DNA from: Symsagittifera roscoffensis
Lineage: Eukaryota; Xenacoelomorpha; Acoela; Convolutidae
DNA: 64,000 nt
Direction: 5' to 3'
NCBI RefSeq assembly: GCF_963678635.1
Contig: NC_087065.1
Coordinates: 35,707,807 to 35,771,806 of the forward strand
Below, piece by piece: positions 48,001-54,797 of this stretch. Numbering within the stretch: position 1 is the first letter of the stretch; each line of letters starts with the position of its first letter. The notes beneath the pieces are model-generated. The model was not told where the DNA came from, made no database searches, and was given only the letters and a program-made list of their open reading frames with translations. The translations under genes and the position numbers were made by a program.

Positions 48001-49597
48001 TGCCTCCAAATATAACTACTCAAATTTTTGTAGTTTTCGAGGTTCGACGGAAAATTGGAATTCAAAAAAAGTTCATAAAATTTGAAATTACCAACCCTGT
48101 AATTGGGTGCTGTCAGAGTACGCTAAAAGCCTGCAGATCTGGTTTCCAATATATGCGGTTTTTCTTGAGTTGTCAAAAATTCGAAGCACCGGAGGTGCGT
48201 AACACGCTAGTAAACTTTATTTGGTGAAAGTAAGTAGCTTCTAATACTAAAAGCGGTGTACTTCAGAACGCAAGGTAAAAATGGAAATTTTGCGATGCGC
48301 GTTCAGTAAATTGATGCATCAGTAAATAACTATATCAGTTAATCGAATTATGAAACAATTACTTAACAATTACGTAACCGTTTGCGTCTCAAGTTCTAAT
48401 TTAGCCTAAAATAAACGTATCAACGAATTAAATGGAAAAACTTTTCAGTAATTGACTGCAATATTGCAATTTCTTAGCTGTATAACTTAATTTACAATTA
48501 CGTCGAGCATAATTAATTCCTTACTAGTTTAGGGGTCAACTAATAATATACACTGTTACTTTGAAAAGGTTATTACTCTGAAAATACTTTTGGTGTGCTG
48601 GTTTGCTGATCAGGTTTATACTTTTGGTTTGCTGATCAGGTAATTTGATTTTCGGTTTACTGATCTGGTCTGGCCGTTTTCGGGTTGCTGATACATCGGT
48701 TTACTGACCACCACCTTTTTTTGGAGGGAAAAACATACCTGGAATGTTTTTCTGCGATCTACAGTAGCCAAAAACCTGAACGTATCAACAATTTAAAATA
48801 CCATGGCTATATGAAATGAAGAAAAAATAAGAAACGAACTCGCACGTCAATATAAAAATGAGCTAAATAAACTCATTTATGCTCTTTGACTAAGAGTAAA
48901 CCATATCTTTATAATATGAGTGGTGTGTTGTGTTTGTAGGTCTGCAGATGCAGTTGCAATGGGAGAGTGAGAGCGCCAAGTGTGAGAAGACATTTCAAAT
49001 GTATCGCCGACTGGACTCCGAAATTACTTATCGGTAAGGGCAGCTGATTTTGAACACTTCAAGCTCAAACTGAATGGATATATTTTTTATTATTTTCTAT
49101 TTAATATTCCTTTAAGAATATAATTATTTTCAAAGTCGCAAGGAATGCAGATGATGTCGATGATCAAATAAATGCCTTAGTACCACGTTTCCTGGTAGCG
49201 CTTCAACGTTAAACCTATAATTTAAAGATGGTTTAAATCAACTTTTTACTATCGGTTTGGCGTCTTCAAACACTTATATGACTCAGAGTGTTATAGCATG
49301 TGTGGGCGTCATCGGCCTGGTCTTGGCGGCAGTTCTAAAAAAGTCTGCGTTTCTTTTACTTTTTGGAAAGATCTAACTTATTCTAGAATGATGCTGGCGG
49401 ACCAAGGAGTGCCGGTTAAGAACGCGGCCAAGTTCGCCTGGAAGTGTAGGGATGTAGAGGACCAGACTGTGGATGATGAGCCGGCTATTCCTCAGTTCAT
49501 AGTAGCCCAAGTGACCCAGGAGGCCCTGCAGGAGCAGAGGCGACTCTTCCAGGGCACCGGTGATGTGGTCACCGAAAAGACATCCAGTTACCTCTAA
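29849..49597 (+). CDS. Tandem-duplicated two-TM (SLATT-like) membrane protein, nine exons
   Basis: Exons join in consistent phase at 29849-30027, 36062-36188, 36516-36622, 36847-37008, 37416-37577, 44156-44354, 44650-44804, 48940-49033 and 49387-49597 (stop TAA). Together they give 464 residues from the first exon listed; the true N-terminus lies upstream. Residues about 21-136 and 292-400 are two copies of one module. Each has a helix (LLVQLNEKY; LFMNLLSRY), a first TM opening YYYKLNL or YYYLLNL with FYxPL, a short loop, a second TM, and a long amphipathic helix (WNQKTQSAN; WESESAKCE). Residues about 192-290 form a linker, first Lys-rich then Asp/Glu-rich. The C-tail has IPQFIVAQ, matched by VPPFIVKR after module 1. 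The module shape recalls SLATT domains, two-TM effectors linked in bacteria to nucleotide-second-messenger defence and with fungal and giant-virus relatives. That assignment, and any pore or signalling role, is inference. Expected location is a membrane with four TMs. Confidence 0.85.
30300..30690 (+). repeat. Family C repeat, copy 2
   Basis: Contains the family's 'cggtttgacgtttgatt', 'aaaaggaaggcaaactc', 'gaaatt-caaagagctttaagg' and 'caactgtcatttggctatg' phrases in order. Confidence 0.6.
30950..31205 (+). repeat. Family E repeat, copy 2
   Basis: 'ctttggttggggagggcgtcgaatcc' corresponds to the inverted form of a phrase at 46.57 kb. The right edge reads GAGTCCGCCCCC...CGCCCCTGG, a GC-rich edge in AT-rich DNA typical of hAT-like MITEs (class inferred). 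Confidence 0.5.
31370..31585 (-). repeat. tRNA-derived SINE-like sequence
   Basis: On the minus strand a tRNA-like head carries an A box TAGCCGAGTGG (31541-31551) and a B box GTGCGTTCGAACC (31497-31509) at tRNA-like spacing. A ~130-base body follows. The head start, GCAGCCGTRGCCGAG, is repeated at 31549-31585 (GTGGCCGTGGAGCAGCCGT...). It lacks a clean cloverleaf, so it is not called a functional tRNA gene. Confidence 0.6.
32323..33131 (+). mobile_element. Family A element, copy 12, interrupted by an insert
   Basis: It is complete at both ends (TTCCGACTTTCGATAAGAAAG; GAGCAGTCTTG) and split in the middle by about 260 foreign bases at 32602-32863. Sequence resumes exactly where it stopped after a 17-base repeat. 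Confidence 0.85.
32602..32863. mobile_element. 260-bp insert with 9-bp TIRs and 17-bp flanking repeat
   Basis: Ends are TTCATGTTC and its perfect inverse GAACATGAA. The flanks repeat AGCGGAGAGTTAATCCG on both sides. Inside, one plus-strand frame of about 70 codons runs through NEQEKALQVFKMEDIVAGA and ends ...LAKMGCRD-stop. A minus-strand relative is at 41.78-42.05 kb. It could be a MITE or a captured gene piece. The protein is not recognised. Confidence 0.6.
33170..33375. repeat. Segment repeated in inverse at 43.11-43.33 kb
   Basis: 'gaatcgaattgatccatgac' through 'ctaagctcaaactgaaat' recurs reversed near 43110-43330 with few changes. No coding function is seen. Confidence 0.75.
33381..34065 (+). 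repeat. 690-bp direct repeat, left copy (family D)
   Basis: Almost identical to 37694-38378 (offset 4313). It includes a tRNA-like patch with a B-box match AGTTCGATTCC near 33907 and runs unbroken into the 5' end of a family A copy, so the two were copied as one unit. A 74-codon minus-strand frame and a 77-codon plus frame recur in both copies and lack motifs. Confidence 0.85.
33968..34412 (+). mobile_element. Family A element, copy 13 (3'-truncated)
   Basis: Starts TTCCGACTTCCGATACG, where the hairpin has a mismatch, and fades after 'tttcattttatttttt'. The 3' hairpin is missing. It continues family D without a gap. Confidence 0.75.
34658..35173 (+). mobile_element. Family A element, copy 14
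   Basis: Starts 'ctccgactttcgatacgaaag'. The 3' hairpin is collapsed (GTCGGAAGCTTCATACGAGCAGTCTTG). It faces copy 15 across about 300 bases, forming an inverted pair. Confidence 0.75.
35335..35405. repeat. Doubled TGGTATGGGATA words
   Basis: TGGTATGGGATA occurs twice among 'atttggc' phrases. It resembles other doubled-word clusters in the window. Confidence 0.3.
35473..35967 (-). mobile_element. Family A element, copy 15 (internally deleted)
   Basis: Starts CAAGACTGCTCGTATCAGGGC and ends TCGAAAGTCGGAAC. The stretch containing the central GCGCGA-TCGCGC hairpin is largely lost (it reads gattaacgcgcgttaattg). Confidence 0.8.
36062..36188 (+). CDS. Exon B: module 1 loop and TM2
   Basis: Acceptor ggttacag, donor CTTGG|gttaga, entering in phase 1 and leaving in phase 2. 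It encodes GLTTVLTHMSGR, a basic loop, and a second TM (IIVAILNGMSSVWTAAQL). Both the hydrophobic profile and the joins agree with module 2. Confidence 0.8.
36516..36622 (+). CDS. Exon C: module 1 long helix
   Basis: Acceptor aatgtag, donor ATGT|gtgagt, phases 2 to 1. It encodes WNQKTQSANSTLIKYRDMS and AHVAMFLTILKCQKEM, the counterpart of module 2's WESESAKCEKTFQMYRRLD. The open frame survives only when spliced in this phase, which supports the exon. Confidence 0.8.
36847..37008 (+). CDS. Exon D: segment after module 1
   Basis: Acceptor aaatttcag, donor AAAG|gtaggc, phase 1 to 1. It encodes PKGMLMFVESCYDNEK, VPPFIVKRYDSGEITPDD and a tail NMAKHIEK. VPPFIVKR parallels IPQFIVAQ at the same place after module 2, so the duplicated unit includes this part. 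Confidence 0.85.
37009..37415 (+). other. Intron with long C-runs
   Basis: About 400 bases. Two C-runs near 37242-37268 sit close before the acceptor of the lysine-rich exon. Confidence 0.7.
37416..37577 (+). CDS. Exon E: basic linker
   Basis: Acceptor ctgaag, donor GGAG|gtataa, phase 1 to 1. It encodes EDAKKAAKEAKKSKKKKKAS followed by an acidic, Gly-rich stretch ending in LISKPG. It is predicted soluble, helical at first and then disordered. The exact acceptor is less sure than others because the upstream tract is short. Confidence 0.75.
37694..38378 (+). repeat. 690-bp direct repeat, right copy (family D)
   Basis: Matches 33381-34065 with only scattered substitutions (for example gagagcgctg against gagagggctg). 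It includes the same tRNA-like patch and family A start. Confidence 0.85.
38281..38676 (+). mobile_element. Family A element, copy 16 (internally deleted)
   Basis: Keeps both ends (TTCCGACTTCCGAAACG; CAGGGC-TTC-GCCCTG, then GACCAGTCTTG) but lacks the central palindromes between 'tttttatat' and 'cgttccaaatt'. Confidence 0.8.
38690..39130 (+). repeat. Family C repeat, copy 3
   Basis: Shares 'gacacttaaataggt', 'gcggtttgaattttgatt', 'aagaaggcaag' and 'cccagcggaataaag' with other family C and D copies. Diverged. Confidence 0.5.
39131..40560. other. Intronic DNA, no gene seen
   Basis: AT-rich. Frames up to 77 codons show no motif. Confidence 0.4.
40575..41010 (+). mobile_element. Old family A-like relic
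   Basis: Landmarks survive in order: 'gacggaatttttgtgctc', 'tttttgacgaga', 'gatatttcac', 'aagttataggggcttgaaaaatgtcaattt', 'aaaagcaatcggaaagttttcag'. It is followed by a TTA/TTATGA microsatellite at 41010-41080. Confidence 0.5.
41390..41495 (+). mobile_element. Family A fragment
   Basis: 'ccatttttgaaaggcattgttgtcc' and 'gtgaagttatgggggtttaaagatcg' match the family A interior only. Confidence 0.5.
41779..42055 (-). repeat. Inverted relative of the 32.6-kb insert
   Basis: On the minus strand it reads from TTCAAAGAGCAG to GAACATGAATGG, with the same protein-like core NEQEKALQLFKMEDIVAGAT and ISYSQQALCSSEKN. The two copies differ by substitutions and small indels that change the frame after SSEKN. 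This copy is not bounded by family A sequence, so it may be closer to the source. Confidence 0.7.
42605..42800. repeat. Foldback with doubled left arm
   Basis: 'aaagcattttcgcaa...cacgca...gggaaattaattcactat' is present twice (from about 42610 and 42675). Its inverse then appears once from 42735 (ggccctctgatagtgaatta ... gttgcgaaactgc). The innermost arm pair is nearly 55 bp long. Confidence 0.75.
43110..43345 (-). repeat. Inverted copy of 33.17-33.38 kb
   Basis: Matches the plus-strand block at 33170-33375 in reverse over more than 200 bases, with few differences. It lies downstream of the inverse copy of the 32.6-kb insert in the mirrored order. Confidence 0.75.
43940..43997 (+). mobile_element. 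Family B 3' end fragment
   Basis: AAGACTGGTCGGAACATT, then CTGTGC-TACTT-GCACAG, then AACCGGCTATCCTTG. It shows the family B hairpin perfectly paired, in plus orientation. Confidence 0.7.
44156..44354 (+). CDS. Exon F: acidic linker and module 2 helix
   Basis: Acceptor gattgcttag, donor CTAG|gtagaa, phase 1 to 2. The first part is low-complexity acidic (GEETEGEDEDEDDGDEDSN) and the second part is the module 2 N-helix (LFMNLLSRYRALKWLYGHAA). Here the intron falls before TM1, whereas in module 1 it falls within the TM1 end. Confidence 0.9.
44650..44804 (+). CDS. Exon G: module 2 TM hairpin
   Basis: Acceptor gtatttgcag, phase 2 to 1. It encodes YYYLLNLTCFYTPLVIF, a short polar loop (DDKDS), and a second hydrophobic helix ending ILT. 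The donor is ACAG|gcaagt, a GC donor in an otherwise ideal context; no GT alternative keeps frame. Confidence 0.9.
45195..45590 (+). repeat. Family C repeat, copy 4
   Basis: 'ggtttgacttttgattt', 'atgaaggcaaactc', 'aaattcaaagagctttaagcc' and 'ttccaattgtcacttggctatg' match the copy at 30.3 kb throughout. Confidence 0.65.
45680..45990 (-). mobile_element. Family A remnants
   Basis: 'aacaagaatgcttaaatcagcgtgaagctctgaatatttcgactgcctt' resembles a reversed, decayed 3' end. Further fragments follow without clear ends. Confidence 0.4.
46500..46815 (-). repeat. Family E repeat, copy 3
   Basis: Includes 'ggattcgactccctcaccaaccaaaaag', 'tttttctaaaggctgtttcggtgcc' and an edge CTAGATCCGCCC. Orientation is opposite to the 31-kb copy. 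Its 113-codon minus frame is repeat-derived. Confidence 0.55.
46985..48130. repeat. Tandem array of a ~160-bp unit
   Basis: Roughly seven diverged units. Each holds 'ctcaaatccttgtagttttcgagatatgac', 'gattttttcaaaaa', 'aaatt(g/t)gaaatt', 'accctctaat-gggtgctgtcaggg' and 'gcgaatcttgcctcca'. Anchors (gagatatgac) lie near 47091, 47253, 47411, 47568, 47695, 47859 and 48038. It lies in the intron before exon H. Confidence 0.8.
48590..48715. repeat. Cluster of GGTTTGCTGATCAGG words
   Basis: Five variants of 'ggtttgctgatcagg' occur in direct orientation with irregular spacing (ggtttgctgatcagg twice, ggtttactgatctgg, gggttgctgatac, ggtttactgacc). Confidence 0.5.
48940..49033 (+). CDS. Exon H: module 2 long helix
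   Basis: Acceptor tgtttgtag, donor TCG|gtaagg, phase 1 to 2. It encodes LQMQLQWESESAKCEKTFQM and YRRLDSEITY. The exon is short but the frame, phase and match to exon C are convincing. Confidence 0.9.
49387..49597 (+). CDS. Exon I: terminal exon
   Basis: Acceptor cttattctag. It encodes the end of the helix (MMLADQG), then KNAAKFAWKC, the IPQFIVAQ segment, QEALQEQRRLFQG and a tail ending KTSSYL before TAA. No clear AATAAA signal is visible in the next 150 bases. This is a soluble, polar C-tail. Confidence 0.9.
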
Positions 49598-50690
49598 GTC
49601 ATTACACATGTGCGTGTTCAAAAATATATGACAATTTTAATTAGGAAAACATGTTTTCAAATTGGAGAGATGTTAATATTTTTGAATATAAGACTTCTAA
49701 TTCTCTCAAAGGAAAAACATATAACGATGAGTCCTGCACAATGGATACGATGGGTAACGTATACACACAGTTCCTCAGATTAAGAGCTTGAAAATACACA
49801 CAAAAAATCCAAAAAAGAAAACAGCCTATAGTTTTTGGCAGGATTGGTTTTTTTTTCGTTCTTCAAAAATCTTGCGAGACCTTTTTTTGCTCTCAAATGA
49901 TGGTTTTTGAGACAAAAAATCAATTTGAGCTCCTGTGAATTAGTCTTTATCAAAGATGAATACTGGTAAGTCTTCTGCGGCACCTGTTTTTTTTCCACCA
50001 CAACTCTTATCATTCTATTATAGATTTTCAACGATGAGAACATGCAGAGACGTTGCACATGTATCAGTTGTACGCGAAATTTCGTAGAAAGGCTTATTGC
50101 TCTTTATTTTGAAACTAGCCATTGTTTTAGATGTTGAACCGAAGCGGCTTTGCCTGACCTGGATGAGGAAGAGCATTTAAACTCATGCATGACAAAAGCA
50201 TCTGTTTTTTGATGAAGCTTCTTGGATGATTCTTTCTTTTGCCTTATCTTTTGATAAGCTTTATACGCGCAGCTTTTTACCTATCAGCCTGCTCCTCAAA
50301 CTTGAAAATTAATACTTTTGATTAACGTTAACCAACTCAACTGAGAATGAAACTTTTCTTTAACTTTGCCTTGATTTGAAGTATTTTAACTCAACCTCTA
50401 AAAGTGTGCTGATATTAAGTCAAGTGTTATTTTCAATCTATCTTCAATATAGATATGAGAATTCTTCGAAAAACTGTTAAGGTTGCTTTCTAAGTTGAAC
50501 AACTTACCATGGACTGGTTCAAGCTTTTTGTAAAATGGACGATGATTCGATCGACTTTGAAACTCGTGATCTTAAAAAACCTTAGTGCAATTAACAGATA
50601 ATTGTTGAATCAGCCAAAAAAATTATTTGTGAAATAATTTTAAAGCATGGTTGGTAAGTTATAAAAATCTATATATTCAAAACTGCTGTC
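49598..50690. other. Downstream of the gene, no gene seen
   Basis: AT-rich DNA with no motif-bearing frame. The 3' UTR presumably occupies the beginning. Confidence 0.4.
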
Positions 50691-50692
50691 AC

Positions 50693-50935
50693 AAGGGCGG
50701 ATCTAGGATTTTCTCGAGGGGGGGCGACGGATTTTCAACGAAAATTTTGAGGACCTTTTTTTTAAGGCCGACCAAATTGAATTTCGGCGCTCTCCTCAAA
50801 CATTAAAAAGACTATGTTTTGGTAAAATTTTCTGCGCCGCAGGCAAAATTTTGAAAAACAGCTCAAAAAAGCCGTTTTTGGGCAATTTTTTAAAAAAGTT
50901 TTGACAAAAAAAATCGAGTCGAATTCCTGAGTCAG
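50693..50935 (+). repeat. Family E repeat, copy 4
   Basis: Starts AAGGGCGGATCTAGGATTTT followed by a G-rich run, then 'ccgaccaaattgaatttcggcgc', 'tgcgccgcaggcaaaatttt' and 'gccgtttttgggcaatttttt'. This is the clearest left edge of the family. Confidence 0.6.
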
Positions 50936-52420
50936 TTTATCAAAAATAACAAAAAATTATTCTGGGCCCAAAAACAAATCTGAAGGAAGGAACATCTGTT
51001 AATTGTACGCACATCTTCAGAGCATTCATCATTTTTGATTTTGAAGATTGACTATAAAATACAGCGTCTATTTTAAAAGAAGTCACCTATTTCAAAATTA
51101 ATTTTCAATTTAAATCTGGATTGAGGATCATATTATTTTAATTAACCAGAAGTTACAAGAACTTTGATGGAAAGACTTGAAACATTGCCAGAATTTTTTA
51201 TGAACACAAGGTGGATTTGACGTCTGGAGGTCACATGGGTAGATTGATTACATTTTCATTACTAAATTTTGGCTTTAAGATAATGTTTCAGGTCTACATA
51301 TATCATTTAATACTGCCTTTGATGGTTAAGTTTCCATGTTTTTGTTAACAATGCAATTATAATAGTTTGTACGTTGTTTCCCTTGTTTGCCAGTTTCTTG
51401 TTATGCAAAAATATCAATGTTGCTTTGAGTGGTATAGTATCAAATACTCATGGAGAAGCCTGTTGAAATTTCAAGTTCAATAATGTCCTTTTTCTTTCAA
51501 GGAAGTTCGGTGTTATAACCTGATAATTTAGTTCAGTGATAGAAGACAACAGAGTAAACTGCAAGGCGACAATTCGTCAAAAGTTACAACTGGCAGCATT
51601 TAGCAAAAAATAAAAAAGACGATTTACATAGATAAGCTCAAAACTTCTTCCAGTGGCCTTGCGGTGGTTGCCCTTCAAGCCAATACGCGCTAGGCCAGGC
51701 GGTTTCATTATTCACAGTTCTCCGTTTTGGCATGCGCGTACTACGAATCAGTCCAATTACCAATTAAGACCAATTCTGGTCGCCTGGTGCGAATGGTCGC
51801 TTTTTCAAAATATAGCGATTTTTCGCATTTGACCAATTGTCGCCACACGAGCGTAAAAAGGTACCAGGACGATGCCTTTTGACTTATGTATGACTGTTAT
51901 TTGAAACAGTTTGAGTAGCTTGCATAATAATTGCTTAAATTTTGTGCTCGGGGTAGTTATTTTTCTTGATCATTTTTGTTGGATTTCAAAGTTTTGAGCT
52001 CAAATAGGTTAAAATGCTCAAATTTTTGCACCTGTCACAGTTTTTTGCAAAAAAAGTTTTGATGAAAAAAAATTAGAAATTAGGTTTTTAAAAGAAACTT
52101 CGATGTTTTTTCTTCTTACATTTGGCCTTAACAAATCTGAAGTAAAAAGTGATACTTTTTAATGGTACAGTTTTTACCGAATTTTTGAATAAAACGTCCC
52201 ACACATTTTGTTTCCAAATTTTGCAGCACAACTGTCTTAATCCGCTGCATATTGGAAAAACTTTATTTGAGGTAAAAAGCCTGAAAATAAAGGGAAAAAA
52301 ATTAAGAGTACAAAAAATTCTCAGCTGCAAATTGGAGATAATTTTTTGAGGTAAAGAATATACATGAAGCGTAAAAAGTAAAGCGTGGAAATAAAGCGTA
52401 ATCAAAAGTAGCTGAAAAAT
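50936..52420. other. No gene seen
   Basis: AT-rich. At 51940-52040 a short family A-like patch (gtgctcggggtagttatttttctt) is visible. The 105-codon minus frame near 52.1-52.4 kb has no recognisable domain. Confidence 0.35.
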
Positions 52421-52424
52421 TGTT

Positions 52425-53110
52425 CAACAGTGCCAAAAATTGATGATTTTTGACACAGTCAAATAATTTTTCTTTTGAGACTGTTGTACTTCGGCGCAGT
52501 TGAACTGTTTCAGTCTAATGAACAGAGGTACTCAAAAGTGCCGATGTACAAGAGATCCGAAAGTATAAAATATTCAAGATTGCCGAAGATGGTGCTCTAA
52601 GTATTTAATTAATCACGCTTTATTTTTAGTCCTTACCTCGAATAAATTTTTTCCAGTTTGCAGCGGATTTAGACAGTTTTGCTGCAAAATTAGAACTCAA
52701 AATGAGTTTGGGTCGTTTGCTTGTTTTAATCGATGCACCTGGAATTAAATGGGGGCATTCAACCGTGCCGAAAAACAAGTGCCGAAACTGAAAATGGGTT
52801 AAACAGTGCCAAAAATTGAATCAAATCGACGGAAGTTGCAAAGTCAAAAATGGCCATTTTTTATGACGCTCGTTAAACAAACATTTCATAAGTCGTCATG
52901 AGGCGTCATAAATATTTTGAACAAATAACTATTTGAGCAATTTATCAAACTTTGTTCTCGATTGCGCTCCAAAACAAAACACTGTTCAAAAAATTTGCCA
53001 AAGGTTTTCAAGATGAACTCAAGTTTTCCAATTATGATTCATTCTTAAGACTATTGAACATATTTTTTGTTTCGGCACTGTTTTAATTCGGCACTGTTGA
53101 ACGGGCCCTA
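52425..53110. repeat. Element edged by GGCACTGTTGAAC words
   Basis: 'TTCAACAGTGCC', 'CGGCGCAGTTGAACTG' and 'AAGTGCCG' words sit at 52425-52560. More occur at 52757-52815 (AACCGTGCCG, AAGTGCCG, AACAGTGCC), with inverse forms at 53070-53106 (CGGCACTGTTTTAATTCGGCACTG, spaced). They match the words at 16.75 and 17.68-17.76 kb. Confidence 0.5.
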
Positions 53111-53790
53111 TAAAAACGAGTAAAAAGTTTATGATTAGCAATATGGCTCCTATTTTATTTAAGATAAAACTGAAGAAGATAATGGATGTTCTAATTAAAA
53201 AAAAACAATTATTAGTTTTTCATATCAATTGGAGCGTACATAGAAAAAATTATCGGTCATGGAACATCCATATAGAATTCTATTGTTGTGGTCAAAATTA
53301 GATAATAAGCTCATCAAATTTTTACCGATCAAGTCCTCATGAGCGTTATCAAGTTCTCGTGACCTCTACTTTTATCACCTTGAAAATAGATAATTTATGA
53401 AAAGATTTTTTTTGCTGCAGTATAAGCATTTTCATTTTTTATAGAAACTTTCAATGTTTTCTTTATAAGCTCATTCAAAAGTAGAATTAACCACCTTCAA
53501 TTCTTCAGAATACTCGATAATCACCTGATAGCCATCACTAAAAAAGAAGCGTTGAAACCCGAATAACCAAGATAATGTCAAGCAACATAGTTAAATTTGA
53601 TCCTCTGAAACTTCCAAAACAAAAATGTTTGTTTCAAGTATTGGTTTTGAGTTTGCATAAATAAGAGTGTTTCAAGCGCTAAAGTTTTTTTCTAAATTCT
53701 TTCCATACTTTGGACCTCGGAATAGTGAAAATAAGGTCAAAATTTCCACACAGGTGAAGTTTAACTTGATAACCTGACAGGCATTTCTTT

Positions 53791-54195
53791 TTAAAAAGTT
53801 TTGACCTGCAGTGTAAGAGTTACATTTCCAACTCTTGGAACTCCGGTTTTCAGCTCTGCCTTTTTGTCGCAGTTCTCGAGGTCCAGTTTTGTTGTTGGAA
53901 CGAAAAACTGGACAAATTTGGATCCACTTGTATTTTTTTGTCCGGTTGAAAATGCGAAACTTAGTGTTTCAGGCATTGATTTCAGTAGCACTTGCGTGTT
54001 CATTGGTGGAGTGTAGAAACCACTGCTGTTGATATAAGCGGTAATTTTTAAAAAAATGTATCGTCTTGCAAGCATACAATTGTGATTAACCCCGACTTGA
54101 GTTTGTTTTCTAAGACTCTGTTTGCGTAAATCTTTGTTATGGAGACGTCAAGAAAAATTTGTGCTCATGTTTAACTGAGTCCGGAATCGCTCAAA
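53791..54195 (-). pseudogene. Degraded copy of the unidentified 'VPRVGTVTL' coding family
   Basis: The minus-strand reading contains TQVLLKSMPETLSFAFSTG, GSKFVQFFVPTTKLDLENCD and VPRVGNVTLTLQV. Upstream, in other frames, are AIPDSVKHEHKFFL and IVCLQDDTFF. All have counterparts in the same order in the open frame at 61.1 kb. At least one frameshift separates the parts. The function is unknown. Confidence 0.65.
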
Positions 54196-54429
54196 CGCAA
54201 ATTTTTGCGAAATAAAGAGCCTGAGAAAACGGGAACTTTGCCTAGATTGTGGTAAAAATGTGGCATTTTACAATAAAAGTGTCTCTTGTTCCGTTTTTTG
54301 AAAAGCTGACCAAAAAATTGTGAGTGCCGTGGTCAACTAACCTTTGAATTGAAAATTGGGCAATTTTGACAAAGGTTTTTTTTATACAATCTAAATTTTT
54401 GTGGTCCCCGAAGTTCAAAAGTACAAAAA

Positions 54430-54570
54430 ATATATTTCACGTGTGACCATTTTTGATAAAATTATGGGGATATAAACATTGCCAATTTGTTAAAAATGTT
54501 CAATTTGGGTTAATTAACGCGCAATATATCCTTCCTACAATACGCGTAAGCGGTAGATAAGCTCGTTTCA
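54430..54570 (+). mobile_element. Family A fragment, diverged
   Basis: 'atatttcacgtgtgaccatttttgataaaattatgggg' and 'ggttaattaacgcgcaatatat...acgcgtaagcgg' match the central part only. Confidence 0.5.
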
Positions 54571-54797
54571 GTTTGAACTGAATAAAATTAATTAGTTATG
54601 AAAGTTCGAAACGCTAATTACATCCCTTGAACTTTGTATTTTTCTAAATTGGCCTTAATTTGCAGTCAGAAGATTTGGCGCTTCAATTGATTTACTGATA
54701 TTCTTATCGTAACTGCTTCGTTGTCAATTAATTCAAATTGGTTCGGCATTTGATATCTATTACGAAATATCTGTTTGTTCAATAATTTTGAGTTTAA

